Positions 9,012 through 18,556 are shown, counted from the first letter of the stretch. The stretch is DNA of 64,000 nt from Lapidilactobacillus wuchangensis (GCF_003946645.1 NZ_RHOU01000003.1:123905-187904); one strand, 5' to 3'. Numbers and translations are program-made. Notes: generated by a model not told the origin, from the sequence alone.

Positions 9012-10322
9012 TTATTTATTCAGTAAATCTTCAAAAGCTTTTTCATATTTCTGAATATCACCAGCACCCATGAAAATAATGACTGCTTTTTGATATTTAG
9101 TTAAGACGTTCATTTCATCCAAGGTCAATACTTCGCCACCATGCTTGATTTCTGCACCTAAATCGGCACTTGAAACACTGCCCTGATGTTCCCGAACTGA
9201 GCCAAAGATATTCGTTAAATAAACTTGGTCAGCACGATCTAATGCAGTGGCAAATTGTGGCATTAACGCTTTCGTCCGCGTATAAGTATGAGGTTGGAAA
9301 ACCACTACTAATTCTTGATCTGGATATTTTTGTCGAGCAGCGTCAATCGTCGCCTTAATTTCTGAAGGATGATGAGCGTAATCGTCAATCACGGTTAAAT
9401 CGCCAAATTTTTGTTCGCTGAAACGCCGCTTAACGCCCTTAAAGGTTAAGAGTTCAGCCGCAACTTCAGTCATTGACAAGCCTTCAAGGTAGCTGACCCC
9501 AATGACTGCCAAACTATTTAAAATATTGTGTTCACCAAATAAATGGATCACAAAATGACCTAACTCTTCGCCATGATGCAAGACATCAAAGGATGAACCA
9601 GTATCAGTCCGTTGCACATTGACGGCCTGGAAATCATCGCTATCTTTCAAACCATAGTAATAAATTGGGGTGTCAGTTTGCAGGCGGCGCAAATTAGGAT
9701 CGTCGCCCCAAGCAAAGATGCCCTTCTTCGTTTGTTTAGCTTCTTGTTCAAAGGCACTGAACACATCTTCTAAGTCGTGATAGTAATCAGGATGATCAAA
9801 ATCAACATTAGTCATAATGACATAATCAGGATGATAAGCAATGAAGTGACGACGATATTCATCAGCTTCAAAAACAAAGAACTTGGCATCAGCTTCGCCT
9901 TTGCCAGTCCCATCACCAATTAGGTAAGCTGTCTTGGCAACGCCACTTAAAACATGGGCCAATAAACCAGTGGTACTAGTCTTACCATGAGTCCCGGCTA
10001 CGCCAATACTGGTGTAGTCTTGCATTAACTGACCTAAGAAATCATGGTAGCGAATCACTTCGTAGCCACGCTCATGAGCAGCTTTAATTTCTGGATGATC
10101 ATCAGTAAAGGCATTCCCAGCGATATAAATCCAATCTGGTTGAATGTTCTCTGGATCAAAGGCGTAAATTGGAATTCCAGCCGCCTCTAAGCCTTTTTGC
10201 GTGAAAGTATATTGATCAATATCAGAACCAGCAACTTGGTAGCCTAAGTCATGCACGACTAAAGCCAAAGCACTCATTCCAGAACCCTTAATCCCAATAA
10301 AAAAATATTTCTTAGTTGTCAT
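9012..10322 (-). CDS. murC: UDP-N-acetylmuramate-L-alanine ligase
   Basis: Adds L-Ala to UDP-MurNAc, the first amino acid of the peptidoglycan stem peptide. The N-terminal Rossmann domain begins [10 protein letters not shown]; the ATP-binding loop GTHGKTST is at 110-117; the central Mur ligase domain and C-terminal domain ([15 protein letters not shown]) are complete. 436 aa matches the family. The ATG follows TGAGGACG. Downstream of ytpR with a 54-nt gap, likely in the same transcript. Confidence 0.97.
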   Translation of the reverse strand: MTTKKYFFIGIKGSGMSALALVVHDLGYQVAGSDIDQYTFTQKGLEAAGIPIYAFDPENIQPDWIYIAGNAFTDDHPEIKAAHERGYEVIRYHDFLGQLMQDYTSIGVAGTHGKTSTTGLLAHVLSGVAKTAYLIGDGTGKGEADAKFFVFEADEYRRHFIAYHPDYVIMTNVDFDHPDYYHDLEDVFSAFEQEAKQTKKGIFAWGDDPNLRRLQTDTPIYYYGLKDSDDFQAVNVQRTDTGSSFDVLHHGEELGHFVIHLFGEHNILNSLAVIGVSYLEGLSMTEVAAELLTFKGVKRRFSEQKFGDLTVIDDYAHHPSEIKATIDAARQKYPDQELVVVFQPHTYTRTKALMPQFATALDRADQVYLTNIFGSVREHQGSVSSADLGAEIKHGGEVLTLDEMNVLTKYQKAVIIFMGAGDIQKYEKAFEDLLNK

Positions 10323-10376
10323 ATTTTCGTCCTCATTACTTGTTCAGTCTTGTAAAACTCATTAAATCATTACGAA

Positions 10377-11003
10377 TTAAAGTGCGTAATTAAAATCAAA
10401 CGCGGAACCAACTTCACTATTGTGATCCAAAACTAAAATACCCCGCTTAGCTGGCGCATTTTTTAAGCCTAATTCCCGAGCACTACAAATCATGCCCAAA
10501 CTCTTCACACCACGTAACTCACCTGGCCAGATGATCTTGCCATCAGGCATCATCGCACCGACTAAAGCGACCACAACTTTTTGATGTTCGCCAATATTAG
10601 GCGCACCACAAACAATTTGTAGTGGCTCATCCGCACCAACATCAACTTGGGCAATGTGCAAATGATCAGAATTAGGATGTTCCTTTAAGGTCAATACTTG
10701 ACCAACAACGAATTTCGGCTTTAAATCAGCCACAAGTTGGGAATTAACCCCAGCTTTTTGCAACAAGCCATTAAATTCATCAATTTGATTTTCATTTAAA
10801 AATACTTGGCCATCACCAGTTAAATCAGTCAAATTATCTTGGGCATGGAATAAGTTCACACCTACTAATTCTTGATTATCTTGACGGAAAATTGCGACCA
10901 CATCACCGGCTTGAGTAACAGCTTGTTCGCTTGCCGTGGCCTGACCTGTTGTGACAATCAATACATCGCCTAAAGCGTCTTTATTATAGCTTGAAATCAG
11001 CAA
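10377..11003 (-). CDS. ytpR: YtpR-like tRNA-binding domain protein
   Basis: Small protein with an EMAP/Arc1p-type tRNA-binding OB fold in its C-terminal half (about 95-200; LKEHPNSDHLHIAQVDVG, QIVCGAPNI), resembling the anticodon-binding appendage of PheT. The precise role is not established. The start is a TTG (11003) with GGGAAG upstream; an ATG just upstream is in another frame. It sits after a YtpP-type thioredoxin, as in Bacillus subtilis, which supports the name. Confidence 0.9.
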   Translation of the reverse strand: MLISSYNKDALGDVLIVTTGQATASEQAVTQAGDVVAIFRQDNQELVGVNLFHAQDNLTDLTGDGQVFLNENQIDEFNGLLQKAGVNSQLVADLKPKFVVGQVLTLKEHPNSDHLHIAQVDVGADEPLQIVCGAPNIGEHQKVVVALVGAMMPDGKIIWPGELRGVKSLGMICSARELGLKNAPAKRGILVLDHNSEVGSAFDFNYAL

Positions 11004-11149
11004 TCGAATAACTTCCCATCATTAGTTTATTTTATTTTCTAAGTGTGCCCAATCAGGGTCTTTAATCTTAACTTAAATGTCGTCTATTTTCAGAAAGTTG
11101 CCCCGAAATATTCTTGAGCACAACTCGATTTTTTAATTTTATTTGTACA

Positions 11150-11226
11150 AAAAAAGCGTGTCGCACACAAAACCAGCAATTCCGTCACTTTGCTAGCGGA
11201 GTTAACTGACCTTGGTTGCACGCTTA
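11150..11226 (-). terminator. Long hairpin after ytpP, possible terminator
   Basis: Arms AAGCGTG (11154-11160) and CACGCTT (11219-11225) enclose about 58 nt that includes a smaller CCG/CGG hairpin. On the minus strand the right arm is followed by a T run. It may be a terminator, an attenuator ahead of ytpR, or a small mobile palindrome. Confidence 0.5.
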
Positions 11227-11260
11227 TTATTGTAAGCTAGATTTAATTGTTTTTAAAGTC

Positions 11261-11590
11261 TTAGTTAGTAAAAGCTAAATTATTAATGAAATTTTCAATT
11301 TCGGCGCGGGTTTTCCGATCAGCACTAACGAAACGGCCAACTTCTTGACCATCTTCATAAGCAACAAAACTTGGAATTCCCATAATACCTAACTCTTGTG
11401 CTAAATCCATGAATTGATCGCGGTCAACTTCAACGAAATTCAAATCAGGATATTCAGCATCAATTGCTGGCATACTTGGCTTAATGAAACGGCAATCACC
11501 GCACCAAGTGGCCGTGAAGAATAACATGGTCTTGCCCTTAGCTGTAATTGACTTTAAATCTTTAGCTGGTAATTCATTTAAAGTTTTCAT
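11261..11590 (-). CDS. ytpP: Thioredoxin-like protein YtpP
   Basis: Cytoplasmic thioredoxin-fold protein of 109 aa. The active site is WCGDC (29-33) instead of the classical WCGPC, and the cis-Pro loop is MGIPSF (70-75). Both redox cysteines are present, so it should be a dithiol oxidoreductase; the Asp in place of Pro would alter its redox potential. Start ATG with GGAGG upstream. Next to ytpR as in B. subtilis. Not the main TrxA by this motif, though that cannot be excluded. Confidence 0.85.
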   Translation of the reverse strand: MKTLNELPAKDLKSITAKGKTMLFFTATWCGDCRFIKPSMPAIDAEYPDLNFVEVDRDQFMDLAQELGIMGIPSFVAYEDGQEVGRFVSADRKTRAEIENFINNLAFTN

Positions 11591-11678
11591 GATTTAAACC
11601 TCCATCAATTAGTACACTTTAAGAATAAGCTATCTTTTAGTAAGTGTCAATCAAAAATGATTCGTTTTTTAAGCAGTT

Positions 11679-12032
11679 TTAATGATCAGTCGTCACTCGT
11701 AAGTTAATAATTTTGCCTTGATCATTTAACATTGCCAAATCCGTGCCGGTCAACGCAAAAATCTTTTGACTATTTTCTTTCTGACCAACGACACCCCAGT
11801 TGACTTCCACCCGATTTTCTTGTTTGTGCACTTCAAAAATATGTTTCAATTTAACATTTTCAGTAAAGAAGTTATTAAAAAATTGGTCAACTTGGGCGCG
11901 ACCACGATAAACATAGCCCCGATTGTCGGTCACTACCGCCTCGTCAGCAAATAAAGTTAATAATTTTTTCAAACTGTCGCCATTATCACAGGCAGAATCT
12001 GATAACGTAAAATATTCAGTCAATGTTTCCAT
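11679..12032 (-). CDS. SnoaL-like / NTF2-fold protein
   Basis: About 117 aa with the pattern of a small cone-shaped NTF2/SnoaL fold: an N-terminal helix, then ADEAVVTDNRGYVYRGRAQVDQFFNNFF, typical of nuclear-transport-factor-2-like proteins that bind small ligands or catalyse isomerisation. Substrate unknown. The chosen ATG (12032) has AGGGAGTGAT upstream; the longer frame to 12068 lacks a ribosome site. Its 5' region carries an inverted repeat and then composite repeat R2. Confidence 0.65.
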   Translation of the reverse strand: METLTEYFTLSDSACDNGDSLKKLLTLFADEAVVTDNRGYVYRGRAQVDQFFNNFFTENVKLKHIFEVHKQENRVEVNWGVVGQKENSQKIFALTGTDLAMLNDQGKIINLRVTTDH

Positions 12033-12089
12033 CAAATCACTCCCTAATTCGTTGTTATTCATTCGCATTACTTTTCATCGCCTACTCAT

Positions 12090-12120
12090 CGCGGACTAGA
12101 ATTTTCGTTCTAGCGCGGTG
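12090..12120. other. Inverted repeat upstream of the SnoaL-like gene
   Basis: CTAGAA/TTCTAG with outer CGCG pairs forms a compact hairpin in the 5' region of the minus-strand gene. Could be an operator or a 5' leader structure; no assignment is possible. Confidence 0.4.
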
Positions 12121-12280
12121 ACGATCGTTTTTTATTATACTGTTTCATCGCTAAATTACAAAAGACTTGTTTTAAAAAGTGCCAAGTTTTCCTTTGAATA
12201 GATCGATGGTTGCCGGGCGATTTTTAAGAGTGTGGACTGCCGTGGCCATGATTTGGATCTATAAATCTATTGTTGGTTTT

Positions 12281-12895
12281 AGGCAGAATTGTGGACAACT
12301 TCGTTGCGGCCGCCGGGTTGTGGAACGTTGCCGACGCTGATTGAAGCCTTTCTAAGAAAGTCTTCAGTACAGGTCTTCTTCTACGCCATCAAGAAGAATT
12401 TGGCGACTGACAACCCGGCGGCCTCCACTACGTTTTGAGTTAGGCTAGTCCACTTTACCTTTATTAGATTTCAAGGCGAGATTCGTAAAGTCAGATGACA
12501 ATCGCCCAACAACCACCAGATGAAACTAACAGAATTGATTACCACTATTTGGAAAAGCAAATTGAGATTAGCTAATAGAACCGTTTGACAATTTTTTTGG
12601 ATAAAACCAGAGAAATCTCAAACAAGATTTTGATTTCCTGTTCAGTTCTCACCGCAATTCAAATTGAATTAAGCTGTCCCGCTGCAATTGCCTTAAACAC
12701 TAACAATGGTGAAGTGAACCGCATCAACTCCAGACGGAATGGAGGGATCTTGGCGTCAGCCGCCAAATTGTTCTTAGTGGCTCTGCCACTTAGAACAAGA
12801 CTTGTATTTGAGATTGTTGCGTAGCAATAAGCTCAAATCAATGTCGGCCGCGTTCCACGCCAAGCAGCCCGCAATGCAGTCAAACTCAGTTCTGT
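12281..12895. repeat. Composite structured repeat R2 (inverted copy: B minus, A plus)
   Basis: Same composite as R1 but turned round. Module B (minus) has a perfect 13-bp closing stem, GGCCGCCGGGTTG at 12308-12320 with its complement at 12411-12423. Module A (plus) has CTTGGCG/CGCCAAG at 12749-12755 and 12858-12864. The spacer keeps the ACAATCGCCCAAC segment and a central GTTTGA/TCAAAC hairpin. It lies between divergently oriented genes, so it is outside any obvious transcript. Confidence 0.9.
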
Positions 12896-12919
12896 TTCAC
12901 ACTATCATCAAGTTCTAAG

Positions 12920-13008
12920 GGGTTTGAACTTTATTAGTTCAAATCGATGTCGACAACGTTCCGCAACCAGCAAGCCCGGAATGCAGTCAGAACCAACTCT
13001 GTTTTACC
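12920..13008. repeat. Half copy of the structured repeat (plus)
   Basis: Only the 3' half is recognisable: a P4-like hairpin (TTTGAAC ... GTTCAAA), a CGTTCC core, a GCAACCAGCAAGCCC arm and the outer tail GCAGTCAG. No matching 5' arm is present. It abuts the outside of R2 module A. Confidence 0.75.
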
Positions 13009-13157
13009 GCCTCCGCCATGTTTCGACGATTTTGAACTAGTCCTAAATCAACATCCTGAATTTTATTTAAAGTGAGCGTCAGGACTTGCCCCACTTGCAG
13101 AAACAGGGTATTCTAGTGACATAGTACCTAATTATCGTCATGAAGAAGGGGTTCATA

Positions 13158-13502
13158 ATGACAGAAGACGAAAAAAAGTTACTCAAGTATACACTCTATG
13201 GCTTTGCTAATGGTGTGATGGCTGGCTTAGTTGGCGCCGTTGCTTGGAACTTACAAGCTCGTGAATTGCCCGATAGCTTATTAGCTGAGATCAAGAGTCT
13301 ATTCCTCAAAGAAGGCCCAATTGCTGGTGCTTGGATTGAATCACGACCACGGACAACCGTTTGGCATAATCAGCGTCATCAAGTTTACTTCGGTGGCATT
13401 ACTCGCGAAGAACAAGATGGACTGGCCCAATATCAGTTCATGTTTGACGCGCGGACACGCGAATTATTAGATTTAAAAAAAGAAGCTGGTCAACTAGATT
13501 AG
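13158..13502 (+). CDS. Short conserved-looking protein of unknown function
   Basis: About 114 aa, unrecognised. It has a Gly/Ala-rich, weakly hydrophobic stretch near residues 14-32 (FANGVMAGLVGAVAWNL) that could be one membrane segment or a buried helix, then a charged C-terminal half with an RTRELLDLKKEAG end. ATG at 13158 has GAAGGGG upstream; the in-frame ATG at 13140 has none. A possible promoter is TTGCCC with TATTCT 17 nt later, just after R2. It converges on trmB. Confidence 0.7.
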   Translation: MTEDEKKLLKYTLYGFANGVMAGLVGAVAWNLQARELPDSLLAEIKSLFLKEGPIAGAWIESRPRTTVWHNQRHQVYFGGITREEQDGLAQYQFMFDARTRELLDLKKEAGQLD

Positions 13503-13525
13503 TTGTTCCCGCTTCTTAAAAAGAA

Positions 13526-14185
13526 TTATTTTTTAATTGGTGGCATGGCATCAAGGGCATAAATAACTTGACCGCGCGCCGCAAATTTTTGTTCGTATTC
13601 GGTCTCAACATTCTCGGCCTGGCGTTCAGTGTGATGCAAATCAACTGAGATAAAGTCAAACAGCCAACCAGCTTGATTGAGACTCATAATTGAATATTCA
13701 AATAAGCCGCTATTATCCGTTTTTAATTTTAATTGGCCATTTTTCGCTAAGACGATTTGATACTGAGCAAGGAAACTTGCATAAGTCAATCGTCTTTTTG
13801 CATGCTTCGTTTTTGGCCAAGGATCAGAGAAATTAAGGTAGACATTGGCCACTTCTTCTGGGGCGAAAAATTCAGTTAAATCGGCCCCATCACCTAAGAA
13901 CAATTGCAAATTGGGTAATTGTAACTCGATTTGCTTTTGTAAAATCATACCGATTGCTGAAGACTGCAACTCCATCCCAATGAAGTTCAACTCTGGGTAT
14001 TTCTGGGCCATGCCAATAATGAATTGGCCCTTGCCAGAACCAATTTCCAATTGAATGGGCAAATCAGGGTTGGCAAAACGTGCGCCCCACTTGCCGGCTA
14101 AATCTTGTTGGCTGTCAGCTGTGACAATTAACGCTGGGTTAGCCGCAATTAAATCAGGCACCCATGGTTTATTTCGTAAACGCAT
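13526..14185 (-). CDS. trmB: tRNA (guanine-N7-)-methyltransferase
   Basis: S-adenosylmethionine-dependent enzyme making m7G46 in tRNA. The SAM loop EIGSGKGQF is at 48-56, followed by the family motifs NFSDPWPKTKHAKRRL and the C-terminal TDN stretch. 219 aa is standard. ATG follows AAAGGAG. It starts 3 nt after the ecsB stop, so it is probably the last gene of ecsA-ecsB-trmB. Confidence 0.96.
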   Translation of the reverse strand: MRLRNKPWVPDLIAANPALIVTADSQQDLAGKWGARFANPDLPIQLEIGSGKGQFIIGMAQKYPELNFIGMELQSSAIGMILQKQIELQLPNLQLFLGDGADLTEFFAPEEVANVYLNFSDPWPKTKHAKRRLTYASFLAQYQIVLAKNGQLKLKTDNSGLFEYSIMSLNQAGWLFDFISVDLHHTERQAENVETEYEQKFAARGQVIYALDAMPPIKK

Positions 14186-14188
14186 AAA

Positions 14189-15427
14189 TTAACTCCTTTT
14201 TTTCTTGGTTAAACGACCTGGTAAATAAAGTCGTAAGAATAAAATAATCATGACCAGCCCGCCGCCAATCAAACCAAGCACTAACCACCAACCTAATTGT
14301 TGGCCGTTTAATGCAACGACGATGCTATAGCCTAGCCATTGTATGAATAATAATGGTTGTAGCATCCGTTCAAAATCGTGTTGCCGCTCACTGCTGGTCG
14401 TCGGATAAAGTTGGGTCATTGGATTGTGATCAAAATGGTGAAACAAGGGAATCAGTTGATAACCGGCTAAATAAATGAATAAAAGAAATAAAATAACGAC
14501 CACGATCGGCTGTTGAATCAAGGCTAGCAACACCATGCCAATCACTAAAAAGCGCAACCAAATATTTAAATAATCAGTCCGCCGTAAAAAAGCACTTTGA
14601 TAAAGATAACTAAAAGTTCCTGGCTGGCGCTGACGCCACCAGTTCAGACAAACATTAATCAATTTGTTGCTAACGACGTGGCCACCAACTTCAGGCACAT
14701 CAACAAATAGATTGTAAAAGCGGAGCAACCGAAATTGTCGACTTGATTCCTGCTCAATTGCCAAGCGCCAATTAAGCTGAGTCGTTTGAAAAACCGTCTT
14801 TTGCGTCCAACACCAAGCAACATTGGCCAGCACTGCCACGATCAAGGCCAGGCCACCAAACACATAAAAGCCCAGAATCCAGCTAAGCACGGCAGCCAAC
14901 ACCAACCAGCGACGATTAAAGTTCATTTTGTGGTCAGCTGGCTGACGCAAGAGCTGATTGGCCATTAAGCTTAAATCCAAGTCTTTATAAACAAATAATG
15001 ATAAAACAATGCTCAGCCAACTCCAGCCGGCAAGACTGGTCGCTCGCAAGACAAACGGTGTCAAAACTAGGCCCGCAAAAATCATCACAAAAGTTGGTAA
15101 AGCCAAACTATAATGTTGGGCCTGTTTTAAATAGCGACCTAGTTGGGCTTCTCGTGGTAATAGGAAAATCTGATCAGCCTTGACCAGTAAAATTGCCAAG
15201 CGACCGATTAGTAGCACCAGCGCTAAAATAATGATGACCACTGGCCCGGCCCACCACAGCGGCTGCGTAATTTGCTGCAGTGCATTGCTGTACCAGAAGG
15301 CCAAGGCGCCAACAACGAAGACCACTGCTAAAATCAAATGATCATTAAAGACGTAACGTAAATATTTATTTTGCTGGCGCAGGTGTTGCTTTAAACGGTG
15401 GGACCACAAAGTTTGAAAATCAAACAT
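14189..15427 (-). CDS. ecsB: EcsB-type ABC transporter permease
   Basis: Membrane partner of EcsA, about 412 aa with many hydrophobic segments in two clusters (about 30-220 and 290-410). In B. subtilis EcsAB affects secretion and membrane-protease (RasP-linked) processing; the transported substrate is not settled. ATG at 15427 has AAAGGAG and gives MFDFQTLWSHR; longer frames are discounted. Overlaps ecsA by 8 nt. Confidence 0.9.
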   Translation of the reverse strand: MFDFQTLWSHRLKQHLRQQNKYLRYVFNDHLILAVVFVVGALAFWYSNALQQITQPLWWAGPVVIIILALVLLIGRLAILLVKADQIFLLPREAQLGRYLKQAQHYSLALPTFVMIFAGLVLTPFVLRATSLAGWSWLSIVLSLFVYKDLDLSLMANQLLRQPADHKMNFNRRWLVLAAVLSWILGFYVFGGLALIVAVLANVAWCWTQKTVFQTTQLNWRLAIEQESSRQFRLLRFYNLFVDVPEVGGHVVSNKLINVCLNWWRQRQPGTFSYLYQSAFLRRTDYLNIWLRFLVIGMVLLALIQQPIVVVILFLLFIYLAGYQLIPLFHHFDHNPMTQLYPTTSSERQHDFERMLQPLLFIQWLGYSIVVALNGQQLGWWLVLGLIGGGLVMIILFLRLYLPGRLTKKKRS

Positions 15428-16154
15428 CACCATTCTCCTTTGCCATCTGTAAATAAATATCATCCAACTGATTCGGAGCAACCTTAAATTCGGCTGCTAA
15501 TTCAGAAACCGTTCCCGCAGCGCGAATGGTTCCTTGATTAAGCAAAATAAAACGGTCGGCCTGCGCTTTAGCAGTGGCGAGAATATGAGTCGTCATCAGC
15601 ACTGACTTACCAGCCGCCTTTTTAGTGGCAATTAAATCCAGTAAATTATGAACAGCCAAAGGATCGAGGCCTGTAAATGGTTCGTCAATAATTAAGAGAT
15701 TGGCTGGCGTCATAAAAGCATTCACGATCATTACCTTCTGTTGCATCCCCTTAGAAAAATGCGTTGGAAACCAATCCAACATTTGATCCAGGCGAAACAG
15801 CTTCAACAATTTCTCAGCAACTGACCAAGTGGCTGCTGAATCTAATTGATAAGCCATGATCGTCATTTCCAAATGCTCACGTAAAGTTAATTCCGGATAC
15901 AAAATCGGTGTTTCCGGCACAAAGGCAATTTGTTGGCGATAGGCCTGTAAATCGGATTGTAAACTGACGTCATTAATTTTGACTGTGCCTGAAGTTGCTT
16001 GCAGTAGTCCCAAAATATGTTTGATCGTGGTTGATTTCCCAGCACCATTTAAACCAATCAACCCAACAACTTCGCCATCGTTCACTGTAAAACTAACATC
16101 CTTTAAAATCTGTAAGTGCTGATAGCCACCACTAAGATGTTCTACCGTTAACAT
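15420..16154 (-). CDS. ecsA: EcsA-type ABC transporter ATPase
   Basis: ATP-binding subunit, 244 aa. Walker A GLNGAGKST (34-42), signature FSKGMQQK, Walker B LLIIDEP followed by the D-loop and a switch His (TTHIL). ATG at 16154 has GAAGGGAACG upstream and gives MLTVEHLSGGY, the expected N-terminus. The gene is divergent from hit, the same arrangement as in Bacillus, which supports the Ecs name. Confidence 0.93.
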   Translation of the reverse strand: MLTVEHLSGGYQHLQILKDVSFTVNDGEVVGLIGLNGAGKSTTIKHILGLLQATSGTVKINDVSLQSDLQAYRQQIAFVPETPILYPELTLREHLEMTIMAYQLDSAATWSVAEKLLKLFRLDQMLDWFPTHFSKGMQQKVMIVNAFMTPANLLIIDEPFTGLDPLAVHNLLDLIATKKAAGKSVLMTTHILATAKAQADRFILLNQGTIRAAGTVSELAAEFKVAPNQLDDIYLQMAKENGDV

Positions 16155-16357
16155 GCTAATCGTTCCCTTCTTCGGTGCCGCAATTTCAAGAATCGCAGCA
16201 TCTCTGTGCAATTTCTAAATAAACATTGCAGTTGGCTAGCATCCAATTAGGTTTTCGTGTCATAATGGAACTTGAATAACTAGTCGTGTTAATCATTAAT
16301 ATGATAGCATGAAAGAGCTAGTAATGAGTATCGATAAATTAATTGAAGGTGAAACAA

Positions 16358-16789
16358 ATGGATGATTGTGTTTTCTGTAAAATTATTCGTGGTGAAATTC
16401 CTAGTGTTAAAGTCTATGAAGACGAGGATGTGTTAGCATTTCTCGATATTTCTCAAGTGACACCAGGCCACACTCTGTTGGTGCCGAAGAAACATGTGCC
16501 AGATATTTATGCTTATGATACTGATTTAGCTACCCGGGTCTTTCAACATGTTCCCCAAATCGCCCGGGCCATTAAAGCAGCCTTCCCTGAGGCTAAAGGG
16601 TTAAACATTTGTAACAATAACGGCGAATTAGCTTATCAATCTGTTTTTCATTCTCATATTCATTTTGTGCCGCGTTATACAACTAATGATGGTTTTTCAA
16701 TGAAATGGGCTAATAATACCGACCAATACACCCCAGAAAAACTCGCTAAAATCGCCGATCAAATCAAAGCACAACTGAAGGAGGCCTAA
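16358..16789 (+). CDS. hit: HIT-family nucleotide hydrolase/transferase
   Basis: Histidine-triad protein of 143 aa: CVFCKIIRGEIPS N-terminus, a Zn-type Cys pair, and the catalytic triad HSHIH (98-102) followed by FVPR. Likely hydrolyses small nucleoside phosphoramidates or dinucleotides; physiological substrate unknown. ATG at 16358 has AAGGTGAAAC upstream; a TTG five codons earlier is not favoured. Followed after 3 nt by a YtxH-like gene. Confidence 0.94.
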   Translation: MDDCVFCKIIRGEIPSVKVYEDEDVLAFLDISQVTPGHTLLVPKKHVPDIYAYDTDLATRVFQHVPQIARAIKAAFPEAKGLNICNNNGELAYQSVFHSHIHFVPRYTTNDGFSMKWANNTDQYTPEKLAKIADQIKAQLKEA

Positions 16790-16792
16790 ACA

Positions 16793-17149
16793 ATGAAACA
16801 TTCTTTTCGCAAGGGACTAATTAGTGGGGCAATTGCTGGAACTGCTTATATCTTGTTAACGACCAAAAAGACAGGCTTGCAACGGCAACACCATATTCGT
16901 CAATATTTCGACGATTTGACCACTTCAACTAAGAACCTGACTCAAAGTGTCCAGCACTTCAAAAATGCCCTAGGCAGCTTACAGAAGGAATTTAAGGGTA
17001 CGGCTGCTCCAACAATTGCGGCTTTACAGAAAGACATTGAAGATTACCAATTCCAAATGCAACCACGTGTCGAGCAATTAACTGAAGATGCCACCAAACT
17101 GCAAGATAAACTTAACGATCTGCAACCAACTGATGACTTGCAAGAATAA
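16793..17149 (+). CDS. YtxH-like membrane-anchored protein
   Basis: 118 aa with a short N-terminal hydrophobic/Gly-rich anchor (GLISGAIAGTAYILL, about 8-22) and then a long helical, probably coiled-coil region rich in Gln, Lys and Asp. This resembles the YtxH/DUF948-like stress proteins of Firmicutes; no enzymatic motif is visible. AAGGAGG precedes the ATG and the spacing to hit is 3 nt, so both are one transcript. Confidence 0.7.
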   Translation: MKHSFRKGLISGAIAGTAYILLTTKKTGLQRQHHIRQYFDDLTTSTKNLTQSVQHFKNALGSLQKEFKGTAAPTIAALQKDIEDYQFQMQPRVEQLTEDATKLQDKLNDLQPTDDLQE

Positions 17150-17253
17150 ACCAATCAATATATGAATTTTCTATGACAGTTGCGAATTTTTTATTCTTAA
17201 GAGTTGAACATTCCGTTAAATTTGGTGTCTTTATTTTATTTGGCGGATAAATA

Positions 17254-17262
17254 TGGTATATT
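17254..17262 (+). promoter_or_regulatory. Extended -10 promoter of prsA
   Basis: TGGTATATT is an extended -10 element about 54 nt upstream of the prsA ATG, with no good -35 hexamer. Sequence match only. Confidence 0.5.
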
Positions 17263-17316
17263 ACAAGAAGTGTCGCGTTTTAAATCGGAATTTGAATAGG
17301 ATGTGGATTCAGAATT

Positions 17317-18216
17317 ATGAAGAAATCATTTAAGAAGCTGGTCTTAGCTGCAGCAGGCGTTGTCGCTGTTCTAGCACTAGCCGGATGTAGCAATAGTAAA
17401 ACTGTTGTCTCAATGAAGGGTGGCAAAATCACTGAGAGCGAGTATTACGAGAAGATGAAGAAAACCACTTCTGGTCAATCAACCTTGCAAACAATGATTA
17501 TCACTAAGGCCCTCGAAGACCAATATGGTAGCAAAGTTTCTAGCAAGAAAGTTGACGCGCAATACAACAAATTTAAGAAGACTTACGGTTCTTCCCTTTC
17601 ATCTGTTTTATCAAGCAATGGCATGACTAAAGCAGATTTGAAGGAAAATATTCGGACTAACTACTTGACTGAAGCCGCTTTAAAGGCTAACAAGAAAGTT
17701 ACCGAGAAGAACCTTGAAACACAATGGAAGAGCTACGAACCTAAAGTCACTGTTGCTCACATCTTAGTTGCTAAAGAAGATACCGCTAAAGATATCATCA
17801 AGCAATTAGATGAAGGTGGCGACTTCACTAAGTTAGCTAAGAAGTATTCAACTGATACAGCTACTAAATCAAATGGTGGTAAATTATCAGCCTTTGACAA
17901 TACTGATACTAGCTTAGACTCAGACTTTAAGGCAGCTGCATTCAAGTTGAAGCAAGGCGAATACACTAAGACTCCTGTTAAGACAACTTATGGTTACCAC
18001 ATCATCAAGATGATCAAGAACCCTGGTAAGGGCAAGATGGCTGACCACAAGAAAGAATTAACGAAGCAACTTTATGATTCATGGTTACAAGACTCTAGCG
18101 TTATGCAAAAAGTCTTAGCTAAGGTCATCAAGAAAGCTAACGTCAGCATCAAGGACAAAGATTTACAAAACGTCCTTTCAAGCTACGTCAGCACTTCAAG
18201 CTCTAGCTCAAAATAA
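17317..18216 (+). CDS. prsA: PrsA-type foldase lipoprotein (peptidylprolyl isomerase)
   Basis: Extracytoplasmic folding catalyst for secreted proteins. Lipoprotein signal with a hydrophobic stretch (8-22) and lipobox LAGC, Cys24 being the lipidated residue. A parvulin (PpiC) domain spans about 145-235 (VAHILVAKE ... GGKLSAFD ... [10 protein letters not shown]). The C-terminus ends in a Ser-rich tail. 299 aa is typical for lactobacillar PrsA. Downstream of hit-ytxH, with its own promoter and terminator. Confidence 0.95.
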   Translation: MKKSFKKLVLAAAGVVAVLALAGCSNSKTVVSMKGGKITESEYYEKMKKTTSGQSTLQTMIITKALEDQYGSKVSSKKVDAQYNKFKKTYGSSLSSVLSSNGMTKADLKENIRTNYLTEAALKANKKVTEKNLETQWKSYEPKVTVAHILVAKEDTAKDIIKQLDEGGDFTKLAKKYSTDTATKSNGGKLSAFDNTDTSLDSDFKAAAFKLKQGEYTKTPVKTTYGYHIIKMIKNPGKGKMADHKKELTKQLYDSWLQDSSVMQKVLAKVIKKANVSIKDKDLQNVLSSYVSTSSSSSK

Positions 18217-18228
18217 ATAGTTTTCACT

Positions 18229-18257
18229 AAAAGCAGTCGTTATGGCGACTGCTTTTT
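18229..18257 (+). terminator. Intrinsic terminator of prsA
   Basis: Stem AAAAGCAGTCG/CGACTGCTTTT, short TTATGG loop, T run. Textbook Rho-independent terminator. Confidence 0.92.
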
Positions 18258-18463
18258 TTATAGTCAAATTTTTAAACCATGCCTTGCCTTCGCTCAGCAG
18301 ATTTAAAAATCTTCAAAAATTTGAAAAATTTTTTCTCAATTAAAATGTAATCGCTATTTTATAAAGCGCTTACTAGAGTAATTACTTTTATACACTTTTC
18401 ATTCTTAAACTTTTATTTCAAAAATAATGAAAAAAAAGTAACAAAAACTTGCTCAAATGTGGT

Positions 18464-18556
18464 ATAAAGTAGATGTCAAGGTTTTTCCGTCAATTATCCA
18501 TCATTCGTCTAATCTTGACTTGGCAGCGTCTAACCTCAGTTGTGACGCTGTCTTAT
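18464..18556 (+). ncRNA. Candidate small RNA downstream of prsA
   Basis: In a gene-free stretch of 650 bp, a -10 element TATAAA (18464-18469), preceded by TGTGG, is followed after about 6 nt by GTCAAG (18475-18480). That pairs with CTTGAC (18514-18519). Next comes a GC-richer hairpin CAGCGTC/GACGCTG (18524-18530 and 18544-18550) and then TCTTATTGT, like a weak terminator. The two nested stems behind a promoter suggest a transcript of about 80 nt. There is no good -35 and the T tail is interrupted, so this is a candidate only. Confidence 0.4.
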
